Positions 1 to 14,100 of a DNA stretch of 64,000 nucleotides are shown here, one piece after another (the first letter of the stretch is position 1; each line of letters begins with the position of its first letter). Source of the DNA: Lethocerus indicus (lineage: Eukaryota; Arthropoda; Insecta; Hemiptera; Belostomatidae). The stretch is taken from positions 13,019,501 to 13,083,500 of the forward strand of contig JACDQD010000103.1 of NCBI GenBank assembly GCA_019843655.1, written 5' to 3'. The notes beneath the pieces are model-generated. The model made no database searches, had not been told where the DNA came from, and was given only the letters and a program-made list of their open reading frames with translations. A program made the translations under genes and the position numbers.

Positions 1-439
1 TATGTAAGAAAGCCGGCGATCGTTACACCCGGGAGAAATCTAATAATTCATAGAGATCTATGGGTCTGGATCAGTAGGGGATATGCGGACTTATCTAAGT
101 GTACGCTGGTCTATTCGGGTATTTTATGCTTCGTGGGTTACGTCCCACGAAGTAGGCCAATATAGGAATATTTCAAGAGTGACACGATTTTATAGTTATG
201 TAGGCTGTACAACTCCAATTATAATGACAGGCAGGATAATTTCTCGCTGCCAAATCGTCTGCCGACAACGACACAAGGCTAAATAATACCTATTTAATGC
301 CACTTTCTTATAAAGCTGTAAATCTCCATTAGGGCACACAATATTGCAATCCGGTGAATATATCATGCCTTTCGGAAAAAGAGTTAATCATGCTAATGCA
401 TTATTGAATAATAATAGCTGCGTTAAGTTTATTATAATT

Positions 440-462
440 TATATATATATATATATATATAT
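440..462. repeat. (AT)n microsatellite, 23 bp
   Basis: Short pure AT alternation. Confidence 0.95.
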
Positions 463-2009
463 GATTATTAAAAAATTAAACTGTCGTAACACATTATGAA
501 TATCAATATTTAATGTTGATTTTCAGGCTCTGAAGGAAAAAAAAATACGTAGTACATGATTGTTCATGAGATTATGCATATTTGATGTACTGGTAAGAAT
601 AAATTACTGAAATAAATAATACTGAAATACGAGTACTCAAGGCTTACCAAAAATTTTATTTTAAACGAATTAGTTTGTAATTAAATTAATGCCGAAAAAT
701 GATCTTAGTTTAAATCTGATGCCTCGTATATGGTTACAGGAAGCAAAACTCTATCACGACACATTTAAGCGGATGAAATGGAAGAACGGTGATGTTATGT
801 TCATGTGTCAGCCTCAGAGCGTGTGGGTTTTCTTTAACTGTAAAGGGGCGGCGATGCTAATAATACGGCTCCGGGTGGAAATTGAGCTGTGAACGCGCCA
901 GTTCGGTTTTTTGGTTTATACCAAATTGGACTGCTTCGTCCGATTGAGTGGTCTCGTCCATTCGTGAGCAATTCCTTTTTCGAAAAATGAGAAACTGGAC
1001 CACAAACGGTGCCATGAGTGACTTCTTATAACTCCTTTATCGGCTATTGAATTGATTTCCATGATTTACATTATCGAAGAGGTTCAACGACAAACTGCCC
1101 TAGTTACTTCCCGCTGCCTAGTTATTTAGTTAAATAAGTAAATCTCGAATAAACAGCAAATTCTTCCACCATCCACCATTCCACATCTTATATATCAAAA
1201 TGGCTATGTTTCTTATTTGGCCGTGCCAAATATTTTAAATTCCAATATTTTTCTAAATATGTGTGACAATTTCAGTATGAAGATAAATTACAGTTGATAT
1301 ATGGAGAATAATTTATTGCGTTCAAGTAATACGATTGTGTCCCGCGCATTCCTATAGTATAATTTTGTTACTAATTGTAATCATAGTTACTGTAAAAATT
1401 ACGAATTTATCTTCACATATTATTTACTGTTTTCTTCTGTTCTCAAACTAATTGAATCTAGGTTTCGTGATCTCTATTTCTTTATATTTTCACGCCGCTG
1501 GAGAGAAAGGGTTTTTTTTCTTACGCATTCCATTCCCTTTGTCGTGTCTTATGCCGCTCGTTAATCCATACTTCTCACCGGCTCCGCCTTTAGAATTAGA
1601 TTGTGAGATAAATAACAGTAACACGATGTGACACTGTGTATTATTGTGCAATATTGATGTTAGGCAATATTTATTACTAACGCCATTAAAAATATGTCCG
1701 CAATTATATAATTACTGTAGAGTACCATCTCTCAGCACTTGGGGCTTGGTGAATGATAAAAAACGTTCAACGGTCGATTTTCCTGGTATTCGAAGTCTGG
1801 AGGAAAAATGTCCCCGCCTGGAACGACCATAAGAGCTGAGAAGTTCTCATCCTTCTTGAAGAAATTGTGTCCGTTAGGTTAGTTGATATTTCTCATCCCG
1901 ACTTTACCAGATCAGTTTTGTCTCGTTTACTCGCAATACAACGCAGAATCACGGAGGATGTGCCAGATTCTGATTCACCTCGATTGGTCCTTGTCCAGGA
2001 AGCAGGTGC

Positions 2010-2331
2010 TAATGAGAGAGACAGCGAGAGAAGTCCTAGAGAGAGGGAGGGGGAATGAGAGAGAAATAGAGGGGGAGAGAGTCGCCGGGGCCATTAAATG
2101 GAAAACTAAAGACAACAAAATGAACCAAAAAAAATATGCCAGCGAAGCGTATTATTAGGGAGGCCCACGAGGGACTGTATAATGTAGATGTTCCAAAGTT
2201 TTAATAGCGAAGAGGCGCCTCGAGTTATCTCGTGTTGCCCGGTTTTCGATATTGGGGCGTAAAATCGGTCGTGTTAGCCCGCATGGGCCCGCTCTCGTGG
2301 GGAGGGAGAGAGAGAGAGAGTGAGAGAGAGG
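2010..2331 (+). repeat. Two GA-rich imperfect tracts
   Basis: Purine-rich GA/GGGA tracts at about 2,010-2,081 and 2,300-2,331, separated by ordinary sequence. They create the Arg/Glu-rich chance frames seen here. Confidence 0.85.
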
Positions 2332-3107
2332 GTATTTGAGCGAGAGATGCAGCGAAAGAGAGAAAGATGCTGCGGTCCTCAATCTCTCCTTCCTATATAA
2401 TTATACCGGAGTCGTCCACTAATATATATCGAATCGGTTGGCGGGCGGGATGGGGAGGGAGGGGGGGGGGCTACTGCTTCTGTCTTTCTTCTTTTTAAGG
2501 TCGGAATGTGTTTTTTTTCTTCTCTTTTACTGTTTTAACATCGAGATTCTCCGCCGGTGGCCCGGGCCCCAACGTTTTAATGCCCCGGTCGAGGACGAGA
2601 AATCCCTCCACGCCGGTGATTGATAGACGGCTGACAGTGATCGCCATTTCTTCTTCTTCTTCGATTCTTCTTCGTCTTGGTCTTATTCCTCCTTTTTTTC
2701 CTTCCTACTCTTTATTCGACGATTCGTCCCCGTCCAATTTTCTTCTTTTGTCCCCCCGCCCCCAAGAGTCGCTGTTATTGGGGAAGAACGAGAGAGACCA
2801 CCTGCGGATACAATTTCGAGAGAGAGATATATGTCCCTCCATCGAGAAACGGAAGATTAATAACCGCCAATTAACTTGGCTTTCCTGTTCCTGAATCTGC
2901 CGTAAGTTTGTTAACACCGAAGAACTATACCGACTATCAAATTGTATGTTCCAGTACAACAACTCTTATCTGACACAATCATGTCTTAAATTATCCAATG
3001 CATTAACAGATTTTTAGTGGATCTAATGGCTGATGACTGAAAGAGACAGAAATTTACACATCGAGAGTAAAGCTACATGATTGCCTCAATTAATATTAAT
3101 GCGAGAT

Positions 3108-3111
<4 letters not shown>

Positions 3112-3164
<53 letters not shown>
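3112..3164. repeat. (AT)n microsatellite, 53 bp
   Basis: A pure AT alternation in AT-rich non-coding DNA. A shorter one lies at 440-462. Confidence 0.98.
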
Positions 3165-3166
<2 letters not shown>

Positions 3167-4112
3167 TGTAGATTAGGGGAAGTAATTGCATGTGATAGAG
3201 GTCCTATTTCAATTAAAACATACTATAAAACCTGGTCTAGATAAAGATGTGATAAAAAAAATAGTTACTTTGAATTTGCAACACGCTGTTTACGTCAATA
3301 TAATTATGAATATATAATCAATATAATTACTTAAATATGAATAAATGTAAATACAATTCTACGGTATTTCGTTCCGTCGTTACTCTAATCACATGAAATA
3401 TGACTGCACCGGTTTTTGACGTAAGTTTTTATTCACGTTTCCTTTGCTTTGACAAAATATATAACAGTACAGTCAGCCGTTGTCTTCGATCGTGTCGCTC
3501 TTCGATTAGCTATATTGCCGCTGTGCGCACAAACCGGTCTCTAATTGAATTCAATACGGAGAGGAGAGAAAATGGGACCGCCCATGTAAATGAAGCTGAC
3601 TCCACTCGCTCAGAGTCGACAAATGGCCCCAGGTTCATTAATAGAAAGAAAGAGAGCGATCCGATTATATGTGCTCGAAATGACATTTGAACAGGTTAAG
3701 AACCGAGGCTGAATTATTATATAAAATTGATAAATGATGTTTTTTGCTAGGAAGGGAAGTGTTAACTATTATTATTATTACAATAATGCACTGTACAAGA
3801 CTCCATGAACTTTAAAATATTAAATGTTATTAAACTTTAAGTGATAAATCAATATGAACACCCTTATTCATTATTCAGCTGAATAATCAGTTGACTGTAT
3901 CGGTCGTTGAAATAATTCAATATCTAATGAGTTTATTCAGTAATTGCATTGTGAACGGATTTTCAAGTGGAAACAATGCATTCTCAATGTTCAGCATCAA
4001 GAGGTTCCAATTAGAATTCCTCGTTGAATTTCTCAACCTGCCTTAGAACGCGTCGGACCGCACCTCTATAAATGCCTGAAGTCAATTCAGACCCATACAG
4101 TGCCCAACTTAC

Positions 4113-4226
4113 CTCAACCGCTGAAGAGCCTTAATTGTTTGAAGAGTTATAAACTTCGGTTCCAAAATTCATGAATTTTGCCTCTCAAATAGGTGCACAT
4201 TATTTCAGCTATTTGCTAGTGTGTCC
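4113..4226 (-). ncRNA. Candidate non-coding exon (splice sites, no open frame)
   Basis: Seen on the minus strand: the acceptor tagtttcttgcag precedes 4,226, and GAG followed by GTAAGT follows 4,113. Both sites are strong and 114 nt apart. All three frames are closed by stops, so if real it is a 5' UTR exon or part of a long non-coding RNA. No other exon of the same transcript was found. Splice-like pairs arise by chance in 64 kb, hence the low confidence. Confidence 0.2.
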
Positions 4227-4999
4227 CTGCAAGAAACTATACAACGATCTGAATCTGCAATAGTTGTTGTGACTTTTGCGTTGGAGTCTATTGCTGAGTA
4301 TTATGTCCTTAAAAATTTACCGATCGGCAAGAAATCTTACCGTCCTGATTCAATCTGTCCTGTAATTGACTGAAGAAGCATTTTTTTAGATGAACCACTG
4401 AATTAAAACCGTTCACAGATTGTCAATGTTTTGGAATTTGAACAATTCTCATTATTAATCTTAAGAAACGCAAGTATTTCAACATGGCTAATAAGATCCT
4501 AATGTGATCTTTAAAGATTTAATGCATCATGCAACATTTAATGACTGATCACTTCGTTCAGAAGTTAAGGTTAATGATCCGGCCAATATCGAGATAAAAA
4601 CAGTCGCACATCCATATACCTTTACTAGCAGGGGAATTAGGAACTGTGCCCTGTACCAGTGTGGCCAAAGTGAGTACGAAAAGCACTTGGATATAGGAAA
4701 TGATATACATTGAGTTCATGAGACAGTTGAGGCCGGTTTCAAAGGACAGAACCTTCGCGTACGGCTGTAAAAAGGCGGTTAATACTCGGTTGGCAGGAAA
4801 CATCAATTGTGTTCAGAGGATAGGGGCGTTGGATTAGTTCCGACGGCGTTCTAATAGATCGGTCAGTCGTGTAGCGCTGAATCGTAAAACGGCGGGTACA
4901 GGCCCGAGTCCGCACCGCGGCTGGCACTGTATAAGGTCAAAATGCCGGTGTCCGTGTCCCCCGCGTGTTCTGCGAGAAAAACGCGAGCAGTCCTCCCAG

Positions 5000-5017
5000 C
5001 GCGGGATTCATCCCGCG
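5000..5017. repeat. Inverted repeat, 8-bp stem, 2-nt loop
   Basis: Cgcgggat, tc, atcccgcg, within the CpG-rich block at about 4,830-5,170. Confidence 0.75.
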
Positions 5018-6408
5018 TAACGGTAAGCCGGCCGCGGGAGAGGGCCGGCCAATAAGCCCGCACCGGTGATAACCGTTTATTCCGTTTAAGGAGAGAGAGA
5101 GAGAAGCGGACTGGACCAAACAAGGGCATGGACGACGCGTCCGAGCGAGACGAGCGCTGCATCGGACCTTCTTATTTGATGTTCCGTGAAATCGGAGAGG
5201 TATTAGCTTCGCAGCGCCGCAGTCAGTTCACCAACTGAAGAATACGTTCATTTGTCTACTCCATTAAATCTTCCCCAGCAAAAGCGAAGTACTACTAACC
5301 TCTCTGCGATGTCGCAATTCCCATTATATTCTAAATGAATCCAAACCTGAAATAAACCTGTTATTCACTGTTTACAGTTGTCAAATAAATATGATTGTTC
5401 GGAAATATTTTCGTAAGAATTTTTTGAACCATCTGACATAGTCAATGTCGCATTAATTTATTGAGGCGAGGATCGCCTTTGGTACGTTCAATTACGGCCT
5501 CCAGGCAACAAAGAGAAATGTAAGAACTCGACAATTCGAATTGTAGGTCCAGGAATAACTATCGAAATAGATGAAAGTAAATTTAAAAAACGTAAGGATA
5601 ATTGGGGTGTGGGAGGTATGTCGTCAATGCTGTAGCCGCAAATAGATGTTCCTCCAATTACAAATTCTAATTTGGTTTAAATTTACATTAACTAAACCGT
5701 TAGATTTATTCAATCTTAAACACCGAAACGTTGAAATATTGCACAAATCAACGGACACATCGAATATTTCAAACGTCTCTATTAAACCTGTTTAGCACAG
5801 TACGAATTATGCGAGAGACTCGGCAGAATTAAACGAGCGGTACGAGTTATTACAGAATAAATTATAAACCGAGACGAAAAATTAGTTATTTCTGAACCCC
5901 GGTTATAAAGCTTTTATAATTATGCTGGTGGGGGACCATAAATACCAGACGATGTAAACGCTACAGAATTTATGGCGTCAAACTCGGACAATGACGTAGT
6001 TATTGTTGTTATTCCCGGTTTAATTGTGGCGAAATTGTAACTGGATGTAATTTCGTTACATAAATTTCGTTTCCGACCCACACAGGATGATTAATTCCGA
6101 ATCGGCGGAGTACCGGAATATGAAATCGGACCTCACACATGGCGTAATTAAGTCCCGGCATCGAAACTCTTCCCCAAACATCGGCTCGCGTCAAGGAGAC
6201 TGGGCCCCGTTCGCGCCGGGAAATAATAATAACGAGGAACAAAGAAACCAGCGGAGAACAAATAAAATGAAAGACACGGCAGACGGGAAAGAAGAAGCGA
6301 GCCGTTTTTTGTTATGTATATGAAGGGGACGGGGGTGGAAGTGGCACGGGATTTACATAATTTCGCAACCGGAATCGGACCGGCCAGAAATGAGAGTGTA
6401 CCCCGAGG

Positions 6409-6447
6409 GTGGAAGAGAGTGAGAGAGGGAGAGAGAGGGAGGGAGGG
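6409..6447 (+). repeat. GA/GGGA imperfect tract
   Basis: Alternating GAGA and GGGA blocks. Similar short tracts lie at about 18,170-18,183, 32,166-32,205 and 57,579-57,596. Confidence 0.9.
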
Positions 6448-9209
6448 ACCGATTGTGGGTTCGGCTCACCTAAATCTAGATTGAATTAGTTAAGTTTGGA
6501 AATTATTCATTGTGAGATTTGAGCGGCCCCCTCGGTGGCTCCTGTGTGGTCCCGGCCCTCCGACATCTTTACGACCGTTCACAATTCATTTCGTGGAGTC
6601 CTCCTCGGCCGCCCTTTATATTCCCCTGTCCTTCGGCTGACAAATATATATGATTTTTCAATACGGCCCCACACGGATTCCAATAGGTCCCGAATAGGAA
6701 CGATGTTCGTATTACACAGATGGAACATTTACATTTCTATAGTCAATAGAATAAACCAGATTTTCACCATTGTTCAGTAGCATTCCATCGTCTACACATA
6801 GCAAGATACATGATAACATCGACTGCTTCTTGGAGAACATAATTCAATAAGACCAAAACGCGAATAGCGTCATACTAATTAATTATAATAATAAAAGTTG
6901 AAAACTGATAATAGAATGTTATCAAACATTATTATTCACATTAAAAGGGAATACCAAAAATTGGTTGCCTTGAAACCTTAGTAATATAAATCATATTCCT
7001 CCTGCGTCATTAGCGTTTAGAAAATAAAGTGATATACTTAAGCAAGTCGGCTGAGTGGGAACGGATGAAGTTTATTTCAGAATCAGTGATAGAATCCCTG
7101 AGGAAAACGGACCGAAACCAGTTCAAGTGTATTTATTGAGATTGCATATTTGTGAATGAGAATATCTTGTTCATTTCCTGCAATCGGAATATTAGCTATT
7201 TGCCATTGCGGCGTGTATCCAATCCAGAACGGTCTGCCGGACATCCAGCTTTCTACCTCCTAAACAGGCTGTTTTCGAACCAAAAATAAAGGAAAGAACC
7301 CCCAAAAACAAGTTAATCGGATGGAAGGCCGTCAGGCGAGCGCCCCTTTCGGACCCCCCTCGCTATATAATCCTCTTTTATTAAAGACTTCCCCTATCTC
7401 CTGTTTCCTGAACCTTTTTAACAGGATTCGAAGGTTTAATTGGGTGTAATTCCTGAAGTCTGGTCCTTTTCTGAAATTATTGCTCAATTATTCCACCTTC
7501 CCGGGGATTTTAACGAAGTCGCGGCGTCCAGGCCGACGCCAGAGCCACCGGCGAGTGGACTCCCGTTGAAGATTTACTTAATTTATTTGAAATAACCCTT
7601 TTTTCAAAAGGTTTCTTAATTAGCCTGTCCGACAATACGAACGGTATTATGTGTCACGGCTAATAAGGAGGCCAATCTCGAATTTGCAGAAAATAAAATG
7701 CCTTTCCACGCTAACTGTGGTCGCCTTAATCTCGACATTCGTTCGGACAACAAACTCAAGGCTCGTAAAATTCAATGTGGACTGGAATCGTCAGCCGAGT
7801 TGTGAAAGAACGATAAAATACAAACTTTGAGGTTCATAGTACTGAGAAAATTATTAAATCTCGTGGAATAATCCAAACGATGAGTTAGAAAAAAGGGGGC
7901 ATATGAGTTTCTATTAAAGAACGGATTCATTTATTGTTTCTTTCTCGCTAATCTGTGAATTCGTTTTCACTTCTATTTTGCAAGAATTCTATTCCCATTT
8001 CAACCGAAACCGGTATTTGCCTCTTGTTAAAACGGTTCTTAGCAATAGTTAGGTATTTGTGTTCCCCTCATCAAATTTGATGCCGCATTAAAATGAATTT
8101 AGTGTCTACACTTAAAAATAGACCATTTCAGTTAATGACCCGCTCGGGACGTCGAGGGCAATAACTTCTTATTGTCATAATTAAACAGAAGAGGGCATTA
8201 CTGCCTGTACTGCCGCTTGTACTAACACCTCGCTCATAAATGGCCATGATGGATGTCATAAATCATTGGCCCGAGTTACTAAATAGATTTACGGAGAAAT
8301 TATTTTCAGGATAATGGTTGGAGGAGAAAGCCGAGGGCCCGGGCCCGGCAATAAAGGCCTGATGCAATGACGAACAATATTTCATCGTTATAACGAATCC
8401 AATAATAATGTTTCGTACCTATGTTATTAATGCTATTTCGAGCGTGCTTTAAGATAATTAGCTTTTTTCTAGGTTTAATGTTCTCGCTCGAGGGTAGACT
8501 TAGAAATACTTGTCATTAATATAAATTATTCTACTCTACCAGGTAATAAGACTTTTTACATATCAGGATACAATTTAGAAATTTGTAATTTCGTATGGTT
8601 ATAATTGTGTTACACAACATCAAATAGGCTGGCTGTTACGATAAAATTGTTAATCATTTGAATATTTCATTTACCTCAAAGGTCAAATTATATTTATGCC
8701 TTTATTATTTGTATTATTACATATTTATATTATAACAGCCCTCATGACCTCACTACAAGCTATATTTACATATGCGGTGAAAGTGAGGGTCATGTCGAGA
8801 TATTCGACTATAGTTCTTTTTATTCAATTTGGGGACTGGTTCAGGGTCGAGGCGTATTGTTTTCTTTCTCATTGCTTGTTTTCTAACATGGATTATTTTT
8901 GCCACTCATATTTTACACGACATAAGCGCAAGAATAGTCTGTACACTACCCATAAATAAATAACCATGATATCGATTTAAAACATGAAGATTTAACGCTT
9001 TTAGAAAAATCAAAATTATACATCAAACTTATATTTCCCATTGTTATAGTATATATTGAAGTGGTAACATTAAAAATTTCATTGGAAAATTCTGCAGAAT
9101 TTTTTCTGCGGAACACTGAGCACGGAATGCAAAAAATGTACGCTAAACTCTGAATTATACCAAACCGTCGTATATATAAAAACGACGAACGAGACGACCT
9201 TCACAGTAA

Positions 9210-9325
9210 AAATACAGTACAGTGCATAAACACCCGAGTGACTCACTAACCACGTTCTGAAGAAAAGCTACTCAAAATGGCGGCCAACCAGCAGTAACCG
9301 GTCTAGAAAAAGGCCAAAACAGAGT
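9210..9325 (-). mobile_element. Eroded foldback-family arm
   Basis: A degenerate match to the right arm of the family. In order it has an acagtacagtgc-like block, gtgactcactaac, a block like gaagatggcgagcagccg, and then ccggtctag followed by a decayed aaaagaccaaacc. No flanking duplication can be seen. Either this is the oldest copy in the window or it is a related family. Confidence 0.4.
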
Positions 9326-10990
9326 ATGCCCGATACTTGTACAGTCGGAAATGTAGTAGACCAAGTGATTTCCGAACATAATTTCAACTTATCTTAATTT
9401 TCTTTTCCATCTACTTTCACTCCCCGAACGATACGCTCTTGTAGCGGTACTCAAGACTGTTCGATTCTTACGAGCGTCGTACGAGGGCAATACAACAACA
9501 TTTAAAATTCCGTCTTATTCAATATTTCGGATTATTACGAAATTTCACACCCGTCGAATTGTGGGACAAAAAGGTCTTTACAAATTATATTGTTCGGTCG
9601 GACGTAATAACGGTCGTGTTCGTTTTCCCCTTCGGATTTTCGGTGCGGGTAATGACAGCCCGCCAGGGCGAGGGATGCCCCCGGCCCCCGGGCAACGCTA
9701 ATACCAGTAATGTCCATAACGGATACAACTTCTTCTGTTGAAGATATCCGCCCACAAACTATATGTTTCTTATACATTTCTTTTTTATTTTTCATGAAAA
9801 GATTCAGCTGTAATTGCGGCTTGTTGCTTGCGACGGGAAGGGTAGATTTGAAAGGTCTTTAACGTTATAATATCTTCTTTAAAGTCGTGCTCGGTCGTCC
9901 CGGCTAATGATAAGGTGTCGGGCGCCGTTTACGATTCCCGGGGCCCGAGGTGGGGTTTTTGCCCCATCGGCAAGAGAACACGGTTGAATATATCCCTCGG
10001 AGCGAGTTCATTTCCGATTTTGTACACATAACATTTAACCGTCGTACCCGCCTCATGTTTATGACTGATCCGAGTTTGCGGATGGCGGGGGAGGTGGGTC
10101 AAAAACACCGAACCATTCGTATCATACGCCAGATAAAAATCTTCGATTAAATTACCGAGTTAAGCGAGGTTATCGCGAAATCGTGCCCTTTGGCCTTCTT
10201 AATGTTATTTCAAATTCCATTAGCAACAGTAAAATACATTGGGGACTCATACCCGAAATTGTTATTACTTCAACCGCAGTGTCCATTTTGGCATTGATCT
10301 TTTCATTCTTAACCGAAATCCGTTATTCAATCATGACACAGTGAGGACATTTCTAACACGATTACATAGGGCGCCGTTGAAACATTTACTCGTTGCCAAT
10401 GAGATTTCTCTCATATAAACGTCGTCCTTAAACAATCAGTACGTTAACCGTTAATAATTCAATTCCTCGAATAGCGTTTATCGAAATTCGAATCGAAATT
10501 CAGTCTCTCGAATTGCTCGTCGCCGGCTCGTAAAAAGCGGCGTAAACAGCGGGCCGAAAATATCCCGTCGAATTCCCCCCAGATCGGGGGCCGGAAAATC
10601 ACCGGCGTTGTTAATTTGGCCTGAGAAAATAACTATTAAACTTTTACGCCCCGTATCCGCCGGCGATCGGCGATATTTCTGTGAAAAACAAAGAGAAAAA
10701 TGTGGGTGGATTTTACGGCGCGTCGTAAATTCCCGTATCCCGTATTTGTTGGAAAATAAAATCAAAAGTGTCGCCAAAATCATTCGGCTGGACGGGGGCG
10801 GAACCATCCTAAACCATTTTATCGCCTGGCATAAATTAGTCGTCCATTCTGCAGCCGACTCAACCACGTTACCCACAGGCATCCCTCCATAACGTTTGTT
10901 TCTTCCTTTTAATTAAAACGACTAGATTCAGTTCTATAAAAAAAGGATCATAAACAAATTAAAATTCATAGATATAATAACAAAAGTAAA
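9326..10990. other. Non-coding, moderately CpG-rich
   Basis: A compact GC-rich patch lies at about 9,600-9,720 and 9,900-9,990, and a mixed block at 10,470-10,890. The latter is open for 134 codons on the minus strand and 94 on the plus strand. Both frames lack splice sites or sensible composition, so they are read as chance. Confidence 0.6.
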
Positions 10991-11144
10991 CCGTAGATTT
11001 CGTGTTTCTGTCTCCTCTCGCTGGTTTGGTTTTTTGCTAGACCGGTTTCGGCTGCTCGCCATCTTCGGTACCGGTGTTAATAACTTTTGGCACTTTGGAT
11101 GTTTTTAGGGCATCCTCACTGCACTGTCGCTGTCACTTGTACTG
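10991..11144 (+). mobile_element. Foldback element, single (solo) arm
   Basis: This is one arm of the family, from ccgtagatttcg to cacttgtactg. It includes the blocks ctcctctcgctggtttgg, gctagaccggtttcggctg, ctcgccatcttc and the ggatg...catcc mini-hairpin. The second arm and the outer extension are missing, so it is a truncated insertion or one arm left by deletion. No convincing flanking duplication is visible. Confidence 0.75.
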
Positions 11145-14100
11145 AAATATTCAGAATCATTTCTCCGTTTTTCGACATTTAACCTTAATTCTGTCAGAAT
11201 GTCAATGTACAGAGTACCAGTTACAATGTGTTACTTACTATTTTGAAACATCGCACACTTCGGTATACTGTTCGGTAAAGTAATCTTGCATAATTTCAGT
11301 TACATTTTTTACGAAATTGTTGTTTGCGTTTCGCGCAACGATATTTAACGACCGCCGTTTGTCATCGCGTTTTTCAGACTGCGTATTAAGTCGTTTGTAG
11401 GGATAATTTATACGCGGGATGGGGGTCTGTTATAAAAAAATATACATTGCATCGGCATTGAAGCGACATTAATCGATGCCGGTACCATCAGACGAGCAAA
11501 CGAGATGGCAGGCATTGAAATGCCAGAAGGACGGGCTTATGACTGTCAAATAGGCCTTTTTCGTTTTCCCGGCACAGAAATTATTCTAATTTATTCCCGA
11601 CTGAATACAATTAAAGGGGGTTGGGGCCACGTTGAGTTATGCCGTCGATGCCGGCAATTTCAATAAATCAATTACGCCGGACCACCAAACGGTCCCGGAC
11701 CTCTTGAAAATAACAATTCGCTACGGCGAATACAATACAATTCGGAATATGAATGCACGGGCGGGCGGGGGGACACCGGCGATAATTGCAATAAATTAGG
11801 CGGCAAATCGGTTTTTGCTCCACTTATGTTTTTTTGCCCCATTATGTTTTTACTTCTTCTTGTTCGCGAGGACGATGTTGAATGGATCTTTGGAACGGGA
11901 ACGATCGGTGGTCGGGAATAACAAATCACATTTAAGAAGTTCTACGACAAAACCGTGTGTTGACACTGATGAAACCTGATAATTAATTACCTGAGGGCCC
12001 GATGGATGCTAGTTAAGTACTGAAAGCTACAGAGACATATAGTATGTAGTATTTCCTACTTTACAGTTTTGTATCGCTAGACCACCTCAGAGTACCACTC
12101 GGTACAAAACTTTAAGTACACTTTAAGTATGAGGCGGAAAGATCACATTCGTGATGGAAATATAATAATAATAGATAAATGATAGTGTACTTCACCGGCT
12201 GTCCAGATCAATTAATACCTAAGGGTATTATTGAGGGAATGCTGCTGAAAGCAGGCCAGAAAGTAAAACAGTTTTAGCTCGTGTTCAAATAGGCGAGTGG
12301 AGAGGCGAACACGCAACGGGGTAGTATTACTAACTGTCGCTCAATTGGCCAGCGCCGCCAAGTGCTACGGGAAATTATGAACTGAGGTAGCCCCTAAAAC
12401 AAATTGTAAATTAGCCAGGACGCGGACAGCTTTGGCATAAGAAAATTCCGGTCCCGATCGAAGATTTATTCCGGCGTTTCGTAGAAGAGCCAGCGGGGCG
12501 GCTCTTTGTCCATGGGGGACCCTTTTTCTCTTGTTGTAATTGCCACCCACGTAGGAATTAATAAGACGTGTACATTAGGCCCTTTATTCATTACGGCCCT
12601 CTTTGAGCCGTGCCCACACGCCGCCAATCGATTATTCACGGAAACAAAGAAATCGGACGTGGATTAAGCGCTTCGTGTTCTCAGGGGCGACATTTCAAGA
12701 GGAGTATACGCTGGTGAGTGCACGCGAGCCCTTCATCCTTAAACATAATTGAATACTTCATACATTGAATAATTCAACCATATTCCAACAATATCGTTCC
12801 AAAACGGACCCTTCTACCATTCTATGGCAGAATGAACAGATCTACTAATTCGTTATGCGACCGATCAGAAAAATATAAAAGTTTAAAGTCTGGAAAATAA
12901 TCGGAAATATTAATAAAAAGACAATTCAAGAGATTATGGAATGAAATTAATGGTAGACGATAAGAAAACAACATTTATGTTATCGGGATAATATTGATGA
13001 GATTCCTCAACATTGGTTAAATGAAAGAGTTAAATTTTAAATTTATAAATCTCAGATGAATACGTGAAATGCGATGTTTGGAGCACGGTTTAATTAGAAT
13101 AACATCTGAAAAGTTGAGAATATGAAAATTCACGAATATTTGATTTGTGAATATTCAGGATCATAAGAAAATTATATTGAAAAAAGTCCCTTGTAATTAT
13201 TATGCACCCTATTGTTCTTAATCATAATCTATTTTATTTTAAATATTTTTGACTACGAATCACATATATTAATAGTCGGTGAAAGGGCCAAATTTGTTCC
13301 AGCGGTATTATTCTATTAAGAGGAGACTTTGTATGAAATTTAAAATTCAGGTTTTTCTCGTCACCTGAAAAGTATACTGCGATTAATGGCCAGTGTTTTA
13401 ATTTGATTCGTCAATTTATTCCCCGAGATTTTAATCTGAATATATTTCTGCCCATTTCTCCAAACCGGTGAATTCATTATATTCATTAATTATCGGTGTT
13501 GCTGTGCTGCGACACGTACGTTCAAATAACTCAGCTTATCCTGCGCGAATTGAACGAATACTTCTTCGTTTGTCAGTGAAATATCTTCGCCGGCCGATGA
13601 TTTATATCCGCGCAGATAACTTACCCAATTAGTGGAATGAATCTGTACGAAAGAACGATTTAAAATATTAGAGCGTTAAAAGTTGGAAGTTATAGAATAA
13701 ATTCAAAAACAAGTGCCCGGCCCAACTGGTCGATGTAGGCAGAAAATAAAACTTTATTTGCATTGTAGATTAGCGCCATATTCCTAAATAACTCGGATAG
13801 AACTCATTTTGTACTTTGATTTACGGATTTTGGTGAACAGTTTCATGGGTTACAGCCTTTCGTAGAATAGTGTACTTTTAATAATTCCCTGTAATATATA
13901 AAACTGCGTTTTAATTGTTTTAAATTCCGAATTTCAGTTCACAATAGCTGCTGTAATTATATATATTTATTAATTAATTCTAGCTTATGGACCTCATTCA
14001 TTTATTATTTAGAAGTAGAATGGTCCATTCATCAGGGGATATTTGCTGTTGTAGCAGTCTCACACAATGAGATAAATAACCTCCCCGTATTTACGGTCAC

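Larger units (their letters stand above)
1..9209. other. Non-coding, AT-rich with CpG-rich patches
   Basis: No gene seen. Repeats and one candidate non-coding exon are listed separately. CpG-rich patches lie at about 4,800-5,170, 6,070-6,240, 7,500-7,560 and 8,130-8,370. The last contains a paired CATAAAT motif (8,235 and 8,257) around a Pho-like GCCATGATGG. The open frames here are short and have no codon bias. Confidence 0.7.

Noticed and set aside
1..40. Similarity of agaaagccggcgatcgtta near position 8 to a stretch near 15,728
   Set aside because: The match is short and imperfect and does not extend, so it is not called a repeat.
3400..3421. ATG followed by seven codons (MTAPVFD) and GTAAGT
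   Set aside because: Could be a first exon, but nothing upstream looks like a promoter and seven codons are not evidence.
10478..10882. 134-codon minus-strand frame
   Set aside because: No codon bias, no splice signals, and an overlapping plus-strand frame of 94 codons; most likely chance in mixed-composition DNA.
12685..12713. 29-nt segment between tgttctcag and a CTG, GTGAGT donor
   Set aside because: Splice signals are good, but 29 nt is too short to judge by frame and no partner exon is visible.
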